Positions 1 through 5,534 of a stretch of DNA of 5,827 bases are shown here, in pieces. The DNA is taken from the NCBI GenBank assembly GCA_019314155.1, contig JAFCZV010000153.1, positions 1 through 5,827 on the forward strand, read 5' to 3'. Numbering within the stretch: position 1 is the first letter of the stretch; each line of letters starts with the position of its first letter. The notes beneath the pieces are model-generated. The model saw nothing but the letters and a program-made list of their open reading frames with translations, was not told the DNA's origin and searched no databases. A program made the translations under genes and the position numbers. The DNA comes from Deltaproteobacteria bacterium. Lineage in GTDB: Bacteria; Desulfobacterota; Desulfobacteria; Desulfobacterales; UBA11574.

Positions 1-102
1 AGGATCTTCATAGACATAAAAGATTTTGGACGCCGCGCTGAGAACAGCGCCGCAGGTAGCTCCCAGAACCAACATAAACAAAACGGCTGATAATGATAAC
101 AC
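1..102 (-). CDS. rnfB: RnfB, N-terminal 34 codons (partial, runs off left edge)
   Basis: RnfB is the ferredoxin-accepting iron-sulfur subunit of the Rnf complex, anchored by one N-terminal helix. Only 34 codons are present. The start is GTG (102-100), preceded by AGGAG at 109-113 with a 6-nt gap, so the start is well supported although it is not ATG. The visible residues form a single hydrophobic helix (LSAVLFMLVLGATCGAVLSA) followed by ASKIFYVYEDP, which matches the usual RnfB opening of a membrane anchor followed by a short charged stretch. The iron-sulfur domains lie outside the window. Position after rnfA agrees with the common C-D-G-E-A-B gene order. Unlike the other junctions in the operon, it is separated from rnfA by 121 nt of repeats. 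The identification rests on the N-terminal pattern plus context. Confidence 0.85.
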   Translation of the reverse strand, partial: MLSLSAVLFMLVLGATCGAVLSAASKIFYVYEDP

Positions 103-223
103 AGTATTCTCCTATATTGATTGTCGATTGTTGATTTACGATTGAGGATTGAAGGAAGAAGAACTTTTGTTTTATTTATTAATGGAACCATCCTAAAATC
201 ATCAATCATCAATCATCAATTAT
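103..223. repeat. Inverted arrays of 7-nt repeats between rnfA and rnfB
   Basis: On the plus strand, 119-153 is five direct heptamers: GATTGTC, GATTGTT, GATTTAC, GATTGAG, GATTGAA. At 197-224 lie four heptamers in the opposite sense: AATCATC three times and then AATTATC, the reverse complement of GATGATT/GATAATT. The last base of the array is also the last base of the rnfA stop codon. The two arrays are separated by 43 nt without repeats. In the rnf transcript the arms could pair in blocks of about 4 bp broken by mismatches, giving a long AU-rich imperfect hairpin between rnfA and rnfB. It resembles small palindromic intergenic repeats or MITE-like elements, but I cannot name a family. No open reading frame is evident. 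Confidence 0.8.
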
Positions 224-727
224 CTAGATCATTCCTTTGAAAGCGTAGAACGTCAGGGACAGAATGCCCGCAGTCACCAGGCCGATGGATGTATCCTGGA
301 GCGGTTTCGGCACTCTTGCCAGAATGATGCGTTCACGGACACCTGCAAAAAGAATCAGGGCCAGGCCAAATCCTACGGCATAGGCAACGGACTGAACCAG
401 GGTTTTCATAAAGTTCAGCTCTTTATCGACGTTTAAGATACACGCACCGAATACTGCACAGATTTCCACAAACTGGACCAGAGATGCAATGACCAAAATA
501 AATGCGATGGTCCTCATGTATACCAGTTTATACGGTACCAGAAAAAATGTATAAAGAACCCAGGTGATAACCCCGGCCAACACCAGGACAAACACGACGG
601 CCATGGCCATGCCGACGGCGGTTTCCATCTTCTTGGATGTGCCGAGAAAGGGGCAGTTGCCCAAAAATTGGGCCAGCAAAATGTTGTTAACAAAAATGCC
701 GCCGATAATAATTTCCATGTAGCCCAT
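224..727 (-). CDS. rnfA: RnfA, membrane subunit, with internal in-frame deletion
   Basis: RnfA is an integral membrane subunit that with RnfE holds a [2Fe-2S] centre inside the membrane and forms part of the ion path. The start chosen is ATG at 727 (167 aa, MGYMEIIIGG), because AGGAG at 735-739 sits 7 nt upstream; an ATG 27 nt further upstream (754) lies inside rnfE and has no such site. Family hallmarks are the NN near residue 14-15, FLGNCPFLGTSKK with Cys25, the stretch RTIAFILVIASLVQFVE and FAGVRERI. The protein is shorter than the usual roughly 190 residues. VQFVE (to residue 88) runs directly into ICAVFG with Cys90, omitting about 23 residues (helix plus the PLI-x-x-N segment) present in RnfE here and in typical RnfA. 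No frameshift is seen at the junction (458-466). Gap to rnfE is 10 nt. Family identity is certain; function is uncertain. Confidence 0.93.
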   Translation of the reverse strand: MGYMEIIIGGIFVNNILLAQFLGNCPFLGTSKKMETAVGMAMAVVFVLVLAGVITWVLYTFFLVPYKLVYMRTIAFILVIASLVQFVEICAVFGACILNVDKELNFMKTLVQSVAYAVGFGLALILFAGVRERIILARVPKPLQDTSIGLVTAGILSLTFYAFKGMI

Positions 728-737
728 TGATTGACTC

Positions 738-1361
738 CTATTTGCTTCCCACAAGGTTCATGAGACAGAGCATTAACCCGAGGCAGACAAAGGCCCCTGG
801 TGCTTGAACCATGAAGGTAAACGGCTCAAAATTCGTGCCAAATACTTCTTGAATGCCGATAACGGAAGTGGGTGTCGTCCAAATGGTTAAATTGTTGGCA
901 CCAAACAACTCACGTACAGCGCCGAGGGCCGCTAAAGAAAGGGTAAAACCGATACCGATACCCAGGCCGTCGGCGATTGAAAAGGTTAGATTGTTTTTGT
1001 ATGCAAATGCCTCTGCCCGACCCAGCACAATACAGTTTACCACAATCAGCGGTATGAACACGCCCAGTTTGAGAAACAAGGTATAGGCAAAGGCCTGCAT
1101 TAAAAGTTCAGTAACAACAACAAAGGTCGCAATAATAATGATAAAACAGGCGATTCGAACTCTGGACGGAATGATATTCCTTAATGAGGCAACCAGGAGG
1201 TTCGAAAATACCAGAACAAATGTCGTGGCCAACCCCATTCCAATGCCGTTTTCTATGGTAGTGGTAACACCCAGTACCGGGCACAAACCCAGCACCAGCC
1301 GAAACGGCGCTATTTCTTCCCACAGACCTTTGGTAAATTCCTGTGTGAGTGTTTTGGCCAT
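738..1361 (-). CDS. rnfE: RnfE, membrane subunit of the Rnf complex
   Basis: RnfE is the RnfA paralogue, a polytopic membrane protein with opposite topology that shares the intramembrane [2Fe-2S] centre. The 207-aa product is of normal length and has about six hydrophobic segments. Hallmarks are the N-terminal FTKGLWEEIAPFRLVLGLCP with Cys27, followed by GVTTTIENGIGMG, and the second half-helix LGVFIPLIVVNCIVLGRAEA with Cys110. Both cluster cysteines and the segment missing from RnfA are intact. The ATG at 1361 follows AGGGAG at 1368-1373 with a 6-nt gap, and the rnfG stop codon TAG lies inside that ribosome binding site, so rnfG and rnfE are probably translated together. The rnfE stop in turn overlaps the rnfA ribosome binding site. 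Nothing looks degenerate. Confidence 0.95.
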   Translation of the reverse strand: MAKTLTQEFTKGLWEEIAPFRLVLGLCPVLGVTTTIENGIGMGLATTFVLVFSNLLVASLRNIIPSRVRIACFIIIIATFVVVTELLMQAFAYTLFLKLGVFIPLIVVNCIVLGRAEAFAYKNNLTFSIADGLGIGIGFTLSLAALGAVRELFGANNLTIWTTPTSVIGIQEVFGTNFEPFTFMVQAPGAFVCLGLMLCLMNLVGSK

Positions 1362-1371
1362 GTTGATCTCC

Positions 1372-1965
1372 CTATTTGTTAAATTCCTTTAACTTCTCCG
1401 AAAGCTGAGGTTTCAGCTTTTGATAAATTCTGCCGGTTTGAGTGGCGGCCGCACAGACAGCCCGTGATGTAATGGTCGCACCGCTCATGGCGTTGACTTT
1501 GCCGCCGTCATTGGTGACTTTAAACGTCTCTTCGATGGGCAAACCCTTAAATTGGGACACAAAACTAGGGTTGTCCTTTGCCATGGCTCCAAGTCCGGGG
1601 GTTTCACTGTGGGTGGTCACAGCGGCGCCTACGATGGTGTCGTCTTCCATATTAACGGCGACCATCAGACCAACGTCACCACTGTATCCCTTTCCCGAAC
1701 TTTCAAGGACCACCGTGTTGGCCTTGTCGTCGAATTTTCCGACGAAAAATTTTCGTACCATGTCACCGTCTTGAAGTGTAAACCGATCGGCGATGGGATC
1801 ATTGGACACACCTTTGAGGATGCTTTTAATTGCCGGGCCTTTCACGAATTTCAGCTGCTGTATTTCGATCCGGGCAGCGGTCGCATTTCGAAGCCCCGAA
1901 AGCAAACCGCCCGAAAAGGCGCTTAAAACTGTCAGAACTACCACCATTATTACTAAATCTCGCAT
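1372..1965 (-). CDS. rnfG: RnfG, periplasmic covalent-FMN subunit
   Basis: RnfG carries FMN bound through a phosphoester to threonine by the transferase ApbE, on a periplasmic domain anchored by one helix. I place the start at ATG 1965 (197 aa, MRDLVIMVVVLTVLSAF). It has AAAGG at 1975-1979 upstream and begins 1 nt after the rnfD stop, and it puts the membrane helix right at the N-terminus; an upstream in-frame ATG at 2007 would overlap rnfD by 41 nt. The FMN-domain pattern is complete: GYSGDVGLMVAV, then THSETPGLGAMA, then NAMSGATITSRAV. The threonine of SGAT (residue 164 in this numbering) is the expected flavin attachment site. Length is typical. This subunit looks fully competent, in contrast to RnfD and RnfC. 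Confidence 0.94.
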   Translation of the reverse strand: MRDLVIMVVVLTVLSAFSGGLLSGLRNATAARIEIQQLKFVKGPAIKSILKGVSNDPIADRFTLQDGDMVRKFFVGKFDDKANTVVLESSGKGYSGDVGLMVAVNMEDDTIVGAAVTTHSETPGLGAMAKDNPSFVSQFKGLPIEETFKVTNDGGKVNAMSGATITSRAVCAAATQTGRIYQKLKPQLSEKLKEFNK

Positions 1966-1966
1966 G

Positions 1967-2926
1967 TTACACAACCTTTCCCAGCGCTTTAGGTCTGATT
2001 TTGTCACAAATTGGATTGATGAGATTCATAAGCAGAATCGCAAACACCACACCATCGACATAGAAGCCCAGATTCCGTATCAATACGGTCATTATGCCGA
2101 TCCCGGCACCGTAAATGAGCATGGGGATGAAATTGACCGGCGATGATGAATCTTCGGTTGCCAGAAAAAAGGCTCCGATAAGTGTATAGCCGGTCAAAAG
2201 GTGAAAAACAGGGCCTGCGTATAAGGATGGGTCAGACAGATGAAATAACAGTGCCGTCACAAATACACCGGCTAAAAAGGAAACCGAAATTTCCCATCGG
2301 ATAAACCCTCTGATAATCAGATATATTCCACCAAGAATGAGGCCGAGCCCAAAAGTTGCTCCGATGCCGCCCGACTGCCGGCCCAATAAAAGATCCATCG
2401 TGCTAAAGGCTTCGATGCCCGACGTTCCCAGATGTTTGGCGGCGGCCAGGGGATAGACCATGGCAAATCCGAGATCGTAGTTCACCAGTGCTTCATTGAA
2501 ATCAAAAAAATCTTTCCAGGCCACCATGAGGATGGCGATTCCGATAAGAACGGGATTGAAGGGATTGCCGCCGATGCCGCCGTAGATATGCTTTCCAATA
2601 ACCACTGCGACGAAAGTGCCGGTGACGATCAGCCACCACGGAGATGTTGCCGGCAAAAGCATGGCAAATAAAAGGCCGATGAGTGCTGCATTGCCGTCTC
2701 CAATGCTGATGGTCCGCTTGGTCACTTTGTTGATCAACAGTTCCCATATAATTGCAAAGGAAACGGACAGTGAAACAACACCCAACGCTGGCATGCCGTA
2801 AGTAAATATGCCAAATAAGGCCGCAGGCAATGCCGCAAGCATTGTGTGATAACTTCGAACCGTTATGCTGCTCCCGTCGTGCCAGAATGGAGCGTGTGAT
2901 ACGATGAGTTTTTTCTGATTAAGCAT
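1967..2926 (-). CDS. rnfD: RnfD, membrane subunit, flavinylation threonine apparently replaced
   Basis: RnfD is a polytopic membrane subunit related to NqrB that normally carries covalent FMN. I choose ATG 2926 (319 aa, MLNQKKLIVSHAPFWHDG), which has a strong GGAGG at 2933-2937 with a 6-nt gap; the longer form from 2962 would reach 44 nt into rnfC and lacks such a site. About eight to nine hydrophobic segments are visible. Family landmarks are ISIGDGNAALIGLLFAMLLP, GGIGGNPFNPVL, RWEISVSFLAG, and the C-terminal GIMTVLIRNLGFYVDGVVFA followed by MNLINPICDKIRP. Where family members usually read S-A-T-P-L-A-x-x-K, with FMN on Thr, this protein reads M-V-Y-P-L-A-A-A-K, placing Tyr158 at the attachment position. 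The usual IGETS is IGATF. The start overlaps the end of rnfC by 8 nt. Confidence 0.94.
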   Translation of the reverse strand: MLNQKKLIVSHAPFWHDGSSITVRSYHTMLAALPAALFGIFTYGMPALGVVSLSVSFAIIWELLINKVTKRTISIGDGNAALIGLLFAMLLPATSPWWLIVTGTFVAVVIGKHIYGGIGGNPFNPVLIGIAILMVAWKDFFDFNEALVNYDLGFAMVYPLAAAKHLGTSGIEAFSTMDLLLGRQSGGIGATFGLGLILGGIYLIIRGFIRWEISVSFLAGVFVTALLFHLSDPSLYAGPVFHLLTGYTLIGAFFLATEDSSSPVNFIPMLIYGAGIGIMTVLIRNLGFYVDGVVFAILLMNLINPICDKIRPKALGKVV

Positions 2927-4202
2927 TCGTTGCCTCCGCTGAAGTGGTCCGGCCGAGTTCATATTTTGCCAGCTTTATATAGTGAAACACCGGCATTTTT
3001 GATACACATACAAAACTGCAAAGTCCGCACTCTATACAGGAATACAGGTCATACTGGTCAGCGGCCTCCTCATATTGTCCGGCTTCAAGAAATCGTACAA
3101 GCATACTCACCGGAACGTTGGCCGGACAGGCCCGGACACATTCACCACAGTTGATGCACGGATAGTCGGAAACAAAAGGAATATTATCTCTATCTTGAAT
3201 CATAATGGCATCCGTATCCGCTAGAACCGGGAAATCCTCAGAATAGAGTGTAGCGCCGGTCATGGGCCCACCTAAAATTAAACGGTCCTTTTCATTTAAG
3301 GTGACCCCAAAAGCGTTTAAAATATCACGGACGGGTGTCCCGATCTTGGCCGATACCATCGATTTAACGCCATCTTTATTAACAAAGGTAACAGTTTTGG
3401 TTGACGGTATAAGGCCCTCTTCAAAGGCCGTGCCGATGGATGCAACCGCTTCGGCGCTCAAAAAGCACACCCCCATGTCTTCACAGCTTTGACCTGCAGG
3501 CAGTATCTGACCTAAAATACTTTGCATTATCATCGCAGGGAGGGTTGCAGGGTATTCAGAATCGACGGTAGCGACTTGGGCACCGCCGCCGATTGCATCT
3601 TGCATCAAGTTCTCGGGCACCGCGATGAGAATATCGTCGATGCCGGTAATCTTTTTAAGAATACGGACACCGTTTTTTACGGCATTGATATCCGATTTAA
3701 TAACATACTGGTTTGTGGCAACCAACAAATCACGATCTATACCGTTGATAATGATGGTATTTATGGCCTTATCAGGATCAGAAAATATTTTAAACGACGG
3801 CTTGCCGGGAACTCCCGACAGAAAATTATCGGCAATGTCGAGGGTCGGTTCCGCGGCCAAGGTTTTGAACTGATCATCGATCTCTTCATTGTCATCAACG
3901 TCGATAGACACGGACGTAAAGGCTTTGCCATAATCACCGGTCAATGTTTCAATGGATGAGATTTTTCCTGTAACGGTAGAAATTACATAGGCATCACTGT
4001 TTTTAGAAAAAGAAAGCTTTTGGCCGGTCTTGACCTTGTCGCCGATTTTAAACAAAATTGAATCTTTAAAACCATAAGTTTTGTCTAAAAAAAGTGATAC
4101 TTTTTTAGGTTCTTGAATGATGGTGGGTTCCGGCGTTCTCACGTCCAGAGCTTCGTATTTCAACATGGGCTTTGTCAAACCGATAAAAGATCTTTTTATC
4201 AT
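2919..4202 (-). CDS. rnfC: RnfC, divergent iron-sulfur subunit
   Basis: RnfC is the peripheral subunit that normally binds FMN and NADH plus two [4Fe-4S] clusters. The product is 427 aa, within the family range for forms without the long C-terminal repeats. Visible parts are a barrel-sandwich (lipoyl-like) domain near residues 45-85 (IGDKVKTGQKL), a Rossmann-like middle, an SLBB-type region near 277-319 ending in LILGGPMTGATL, and two cluster motifs, CINCGECVRACP (349-360) and CIECGLCSFVC (389-399). Departures from the family are the absence of the N-terminal GG-x-HP, NFLSGVPGKPSFKIF in place of the glycine-rich G-x-GG-x-x-FP loop, and YPATLPAMI in place of YP-x-GGEK. The ATG at 4202 has a modest AAGG at 4210-4213. 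The stop overlaps the start of rnfD. The RnfC assignment is secure; NADH use is doubtful. Confidence 0.93.
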   Translation of the reverse strand: MIKRSFIGLTKPMLKYEALDVRTPEPTIIQEPKKVSLFLDKTYGFKDSILFKIGDKVKTGQKLSFSKNSDAYVISTVTGKISSIETLTGDYGKAFTSVSIDVDDNEEIDDQFKTLAAEPTLDIADNFLSGVPGKPSFKIFSDPDKAINTIIINGIDRDLLVATNQYVIKSDINAVKNGVRILKKITGIDDILIAVPENLMQDAIGGGAQVATVDSEYPATLPAMIMQSILGQILPAGQSCEDMGVCFLSAEAVASIGTAFEEGLIPSTKTVTFVNKDGVKSMVSAKIGTPVRDILNAFGVTLNEKDRLILGGPMTGATLYSEDFPVLADTDAIMIQDRDNIPFVSDYPCINCGECVRACPANVPVSMLVRFLEAGQYEEAADQYDLYSCIECGLCSFVCVSKMPVFHYIKLAKYELGRTTSAEATNA

Positions 4203-4240
4203 CGTTTAACCTTTTTTATTGTTATATGGATAACGGGCAT

Positions 4241-4277
4241 AAAAAAACCGTCGTCTGTTCTAAAAGACCGGCGGTTT
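4241..4277 (-). terminator. Intrinsic terminator-like hairpin between cytochrome gene and rnfC
   Basis: Read on the minus strand, AAACCGCCGGTC (4277-4266) and GACGACGGTTT (4255-4245) form a 12-position stem with two mismatches. The loop is about 10 nt (4256-4265), and a run of seven T follows at 4247-4241, partly shared with the stem foot. The left arm begins inside the TAA stop codon of the cytochrome gene. This is the layout of a rho-independent terminator. Because rnfC starts only about 40 nt further on and no clear promoter lies between, I infer partial termination with read-through into rnfC, which would give more cytochrome message than rnf message. Confidence 0.7.
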
Positions 4278-4725
4278 ACATGACATGACACCAACTGCAT
4301 CGTTCTTCTTCCGGACCGACTTCAACTTCCTGATGGCAACTTTCACACTGTGAATGGAATGCATCGGATTTTTTTGAGACTTCCGAATCTTCGAGATCTT
4401 CAGCTTCGTGGCAGTCAAGACAAGAGTCAGGGAAGGTTTTACCTTCTTCAAGAACTTTATGGCATTCACCGCACGCCACAAGCGCTTCTTCTAATTCTTC
4501 GGGTTCTTCAGGGTGATGGTGACAGTCCTGGCAGGCGAGGCCGTACCCTGAATCTGATAAATGGGTTTTGTGGTCGAATAAAACTTTTCCGGCAACCGTT
4601 TTGTACATTAACCTTACCGGTTCATCCGGTGTTTTGGCAGGAAAGGCTGCAAAGCTTATAAACCCCACAAAGAGGAAAACAATAATAAGGCTGTAAGCAA
4701 TCTGCAGTTCTCTTTTTGGAGTCAT
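4276..4725 (-). CDS. Small pentahaem c-type cytochrome, cytochrome c3/c7-like
   Basis: A 149-aa exported or membrane-anchored multihaem cytochrome. The N-terminus has charged MTPKRE and then a long hydrophobic segment (about 8-28). No clear signal-peptidase site of the A-x-A type follows it, so it may stay as an anchor with the haem domain in the periplasm. There are five CXXCH motifs: CQDCH (65), CGECH (85), CLDCH (102), CESCH (127) and CSWCH (143). VLFDHKTH (48-55) is the typical c3/c7 opening that supplies distal haem ligands. The protein has exactly ten histidines, five in the motifs and five others (52, 55, 70, 71, 124), enough for bis-histidine ligation of all five haems. The domain is very acidic. 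It probably exchanges electrons with the Rnf complex, as proposed for cytochromes encoded beside rnf in sulfate reducers. AAAGGA lies 11 nt before the ATG. Confidence 0.9.
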   Translation of the reverse strand: MTPKRELQIAYSLIIVFLFVGFISFAAFPAKTPDEPVRLMYKTVAGKVLFDHKTHLSDSGYGLACQDCHHHPEEPEELEEALVACGECHKVLEEGKTFPDSCLDCHEAEDLEDSEVSKKSDAFHSQCESCHQEVEVGPEEERCSWCHVM

Positions 4726-4758
4726 CTCGATACAATCCTTTCAATATTCGATGTCTTT

Positions 4759-4787
4759 ATATTATTCAGGCAGGCATAAAAAACCAA
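4759..4787 (-). promoter_or_regulatory. Candidate sigma70-type promoter for the cytochrome-rnf operon
   Basis: On the minus strand TTGGTT (4787-4782) and TAATAT (4764-4759) are separated by 17 nt, giving an expected transcript start near 4752, about 27 nt before the cytochrome ATG. The -10 box is good and the -35 box is only a partial match. It is the best spaced pair upstream of the operon, but no start site is proven. A 7-nt inverted repeat, AAAGGAC (4786-4792) and GTCCTTT (4823-4829), overlaps the upstream edge and could be an operator or chance. Confidence 0.4.
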
Positions 4788-5381
4788 AGGACACGCCTAA
4801 CACAATGCAAAAAAGCTTTCAAGTCCTTTTTTGTATAAATTGGAAAAATTGGGATTGCCGATAGGCGCCCAGGTCCGTATTGAAGGGAATTAAACGGCAG
4901 CATCCAGCCCTTTCAACGGAGCTTGTGGAAACCGGCCAGAGGCCTCGGACAAGGGGCCTGCAAGGCGCTTTAACAGCGGTGAAAGTCAGCATAACCGTGG
5001 GGTAATGGCAGTATATTTTTTGACAACTGCCACAGAACCTCATTGCAATTTTAATGGTCTTGATCCATTATTGGAGCCCCAGAGGTTGTACATTACCTAG
5101 GATATCCAGACCCTGGGTCTGCACATGGCATCTGTGTCCCACACAGAAGGTGAATCTTCGCCGGAAAGCACCGTCTGTACAAGAGAAATTCAGACATGCT
5201 GTTCAGCGAATAACGGCCGGTCGCAAGGCCATGGAGGCTGAATTTATCCGGATTGTTTCATGATTCCCAGGGGAATTTTTAGGCACATGGAGCGATTTGA
5301 GGGATAAGGGTCAAAAATAAATTTGACTTAATTTGGGCGTGAAATTATAAAGTTAAAGGGATGGCGAACCAAATTCCGGCA
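4788..5381. other. Intergenic stretch without a recognisable gene
   Basis: No protein or known RNA family was recognised on either strand here. The longest open frames (4819-5043 minus, 5054-5263 plus, about 70 codons each) lack ribosome binding sites and show no familiar motifs. The part 4860-5260 looks richer in G and C than the AT-rich 5280-5400. The main content is a series of small hairpins, listed separately. I found no tRNA, rRNA or tmRNA signature and no group II intron domain V. Confidence 0.6.
5006..5280 (+). repeat. Run of small inverted repeats, possible structured RNA
   Basis: Perfect or near-perfect stems follow one another. TGGCAGT/ACTGCCA is at 5006-5032 (13-nt loop), TAATGG/CCATTA at 5052-5070 (7-nt loop), and CAGACCC/GGGTCTG at 5107-5121 (almost no loop, so six pairs at most). 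TCTGTGT/ACACAGA is at 5131-5147 (3-nt loop), GTCTG/CAGAC at 5173-5195, and ATTCC/GGAAT at 5263-5276 with a CAGG loop followed by T residues to 5280. The last resembles a weak terminator on the plus strand. Each stem is plainly present in the sequence, but whether they belong to one transcript is speculation. Confidence 0.4.
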
Positions 5382-5460
5382 AGGTTAAAATATTAGGATC
5401 ATCTCCCGATTAGTTGTAGTTAATCAGGGTAAAATAAGTGGATCATCTCCAATTGAGTCG
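5382..5460 (+). repeat. Two direct copies of a ~35-nt repeat containing GGATCATCTCC
   Basis: Positions 5382-5416 and 5426-5460 align without gaps at a 44-nt offset, with about 26 of 35 positions identical. They share the identical 11-nt core GGATCATCTCC (5396-5406 and 5440-5450). Repeated GGATCA-type blocks of this spacing recall the multiple terminal repeats of IS21-family insertion sequences, so this may be a leftover end of such an element. No transposase is visible, and this reading is tentative. Confidence 0.5.
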
Positions 5461-5479
5461 GTGTGATCCCAAAGGGTAC

Positions 5480-5503
5480 AAGGGGTCAAGGATTCAAGGG
5501 TTC
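5480..5503 (+). repeat. Short tandem octamer array
   Basis: Three consecutive imperfect octamers, AAGGGGTC, AAGGATTC and AAGGGTTC, lie just upstream of the four-helix-bundle gene remnant. Their origin is unknown; they may belong to the 5' flank of that element. Confidence 0.5.
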
Positions 5504-5508
5504 GAGTG

Positions 5509-5530
5509 ATCCGCCACAGAACAGGCGGAT
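5509..5530 (+). repeat. Hairpin immediately upstream of the IVP-family gene
   Basis: ATCCGCC (5509-5515) and GGCGGAT (5524-5530) form a perfect 7-bp, mostly GC stem with an 8-nt loop, ending 4 nt before the ATG at 5535. The only Shine-Dalgarno-like bases (AGGCGG) lie in the loop edge and right arm, so folding could mask translation initiation. No T run follows within the stem context, so it is not a terminator. Confidence 0.55.
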
Positions 5531-5534
5531 AAAA

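Noticed and set aside
1442..1926. Long plus-strand open frames opposite rnfG
   Set aside because: They are antisense shadows of rnfG, which has a full family pattern and good start signals.
3522..3959. 145-codon plus-strand open frame opposite rnfC
   Set aside because: It is antisense to a confidently identified gene and has no start signal or family motif of its own.
4209..4240. Possible internal promoter for rnfC (TATAAC on the minus strand)
   Set aside because: No acceptable -35 box at the right distance; AT-rich spacer gives such -10 matches by chance.
4808..4824. Sigma54-like -24/-12 element upstream of the cytochrome gene (minus strand, ending in TTGCA)
   Set aside because: The -12 part is good but the invariant GG of the -24 part reads GA, so the match is too weak to claim.
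4819..5043. 74-codon minus-strand open frame upstream of the cytochrome gene
   Set aside because: No ribosome binding site or recognisable domain, and a composition typical of chance translation.
5054..5263. 69-codon plus-strand open frame ending at a hairpin with T run
   Set aside because: No ribosome binding site, the ATG lies inside an inverted repeat, composition is rich in Arg, Cys and Trp as in random frames, and no familiar motif is present. Kept only as part of the hairpin region.
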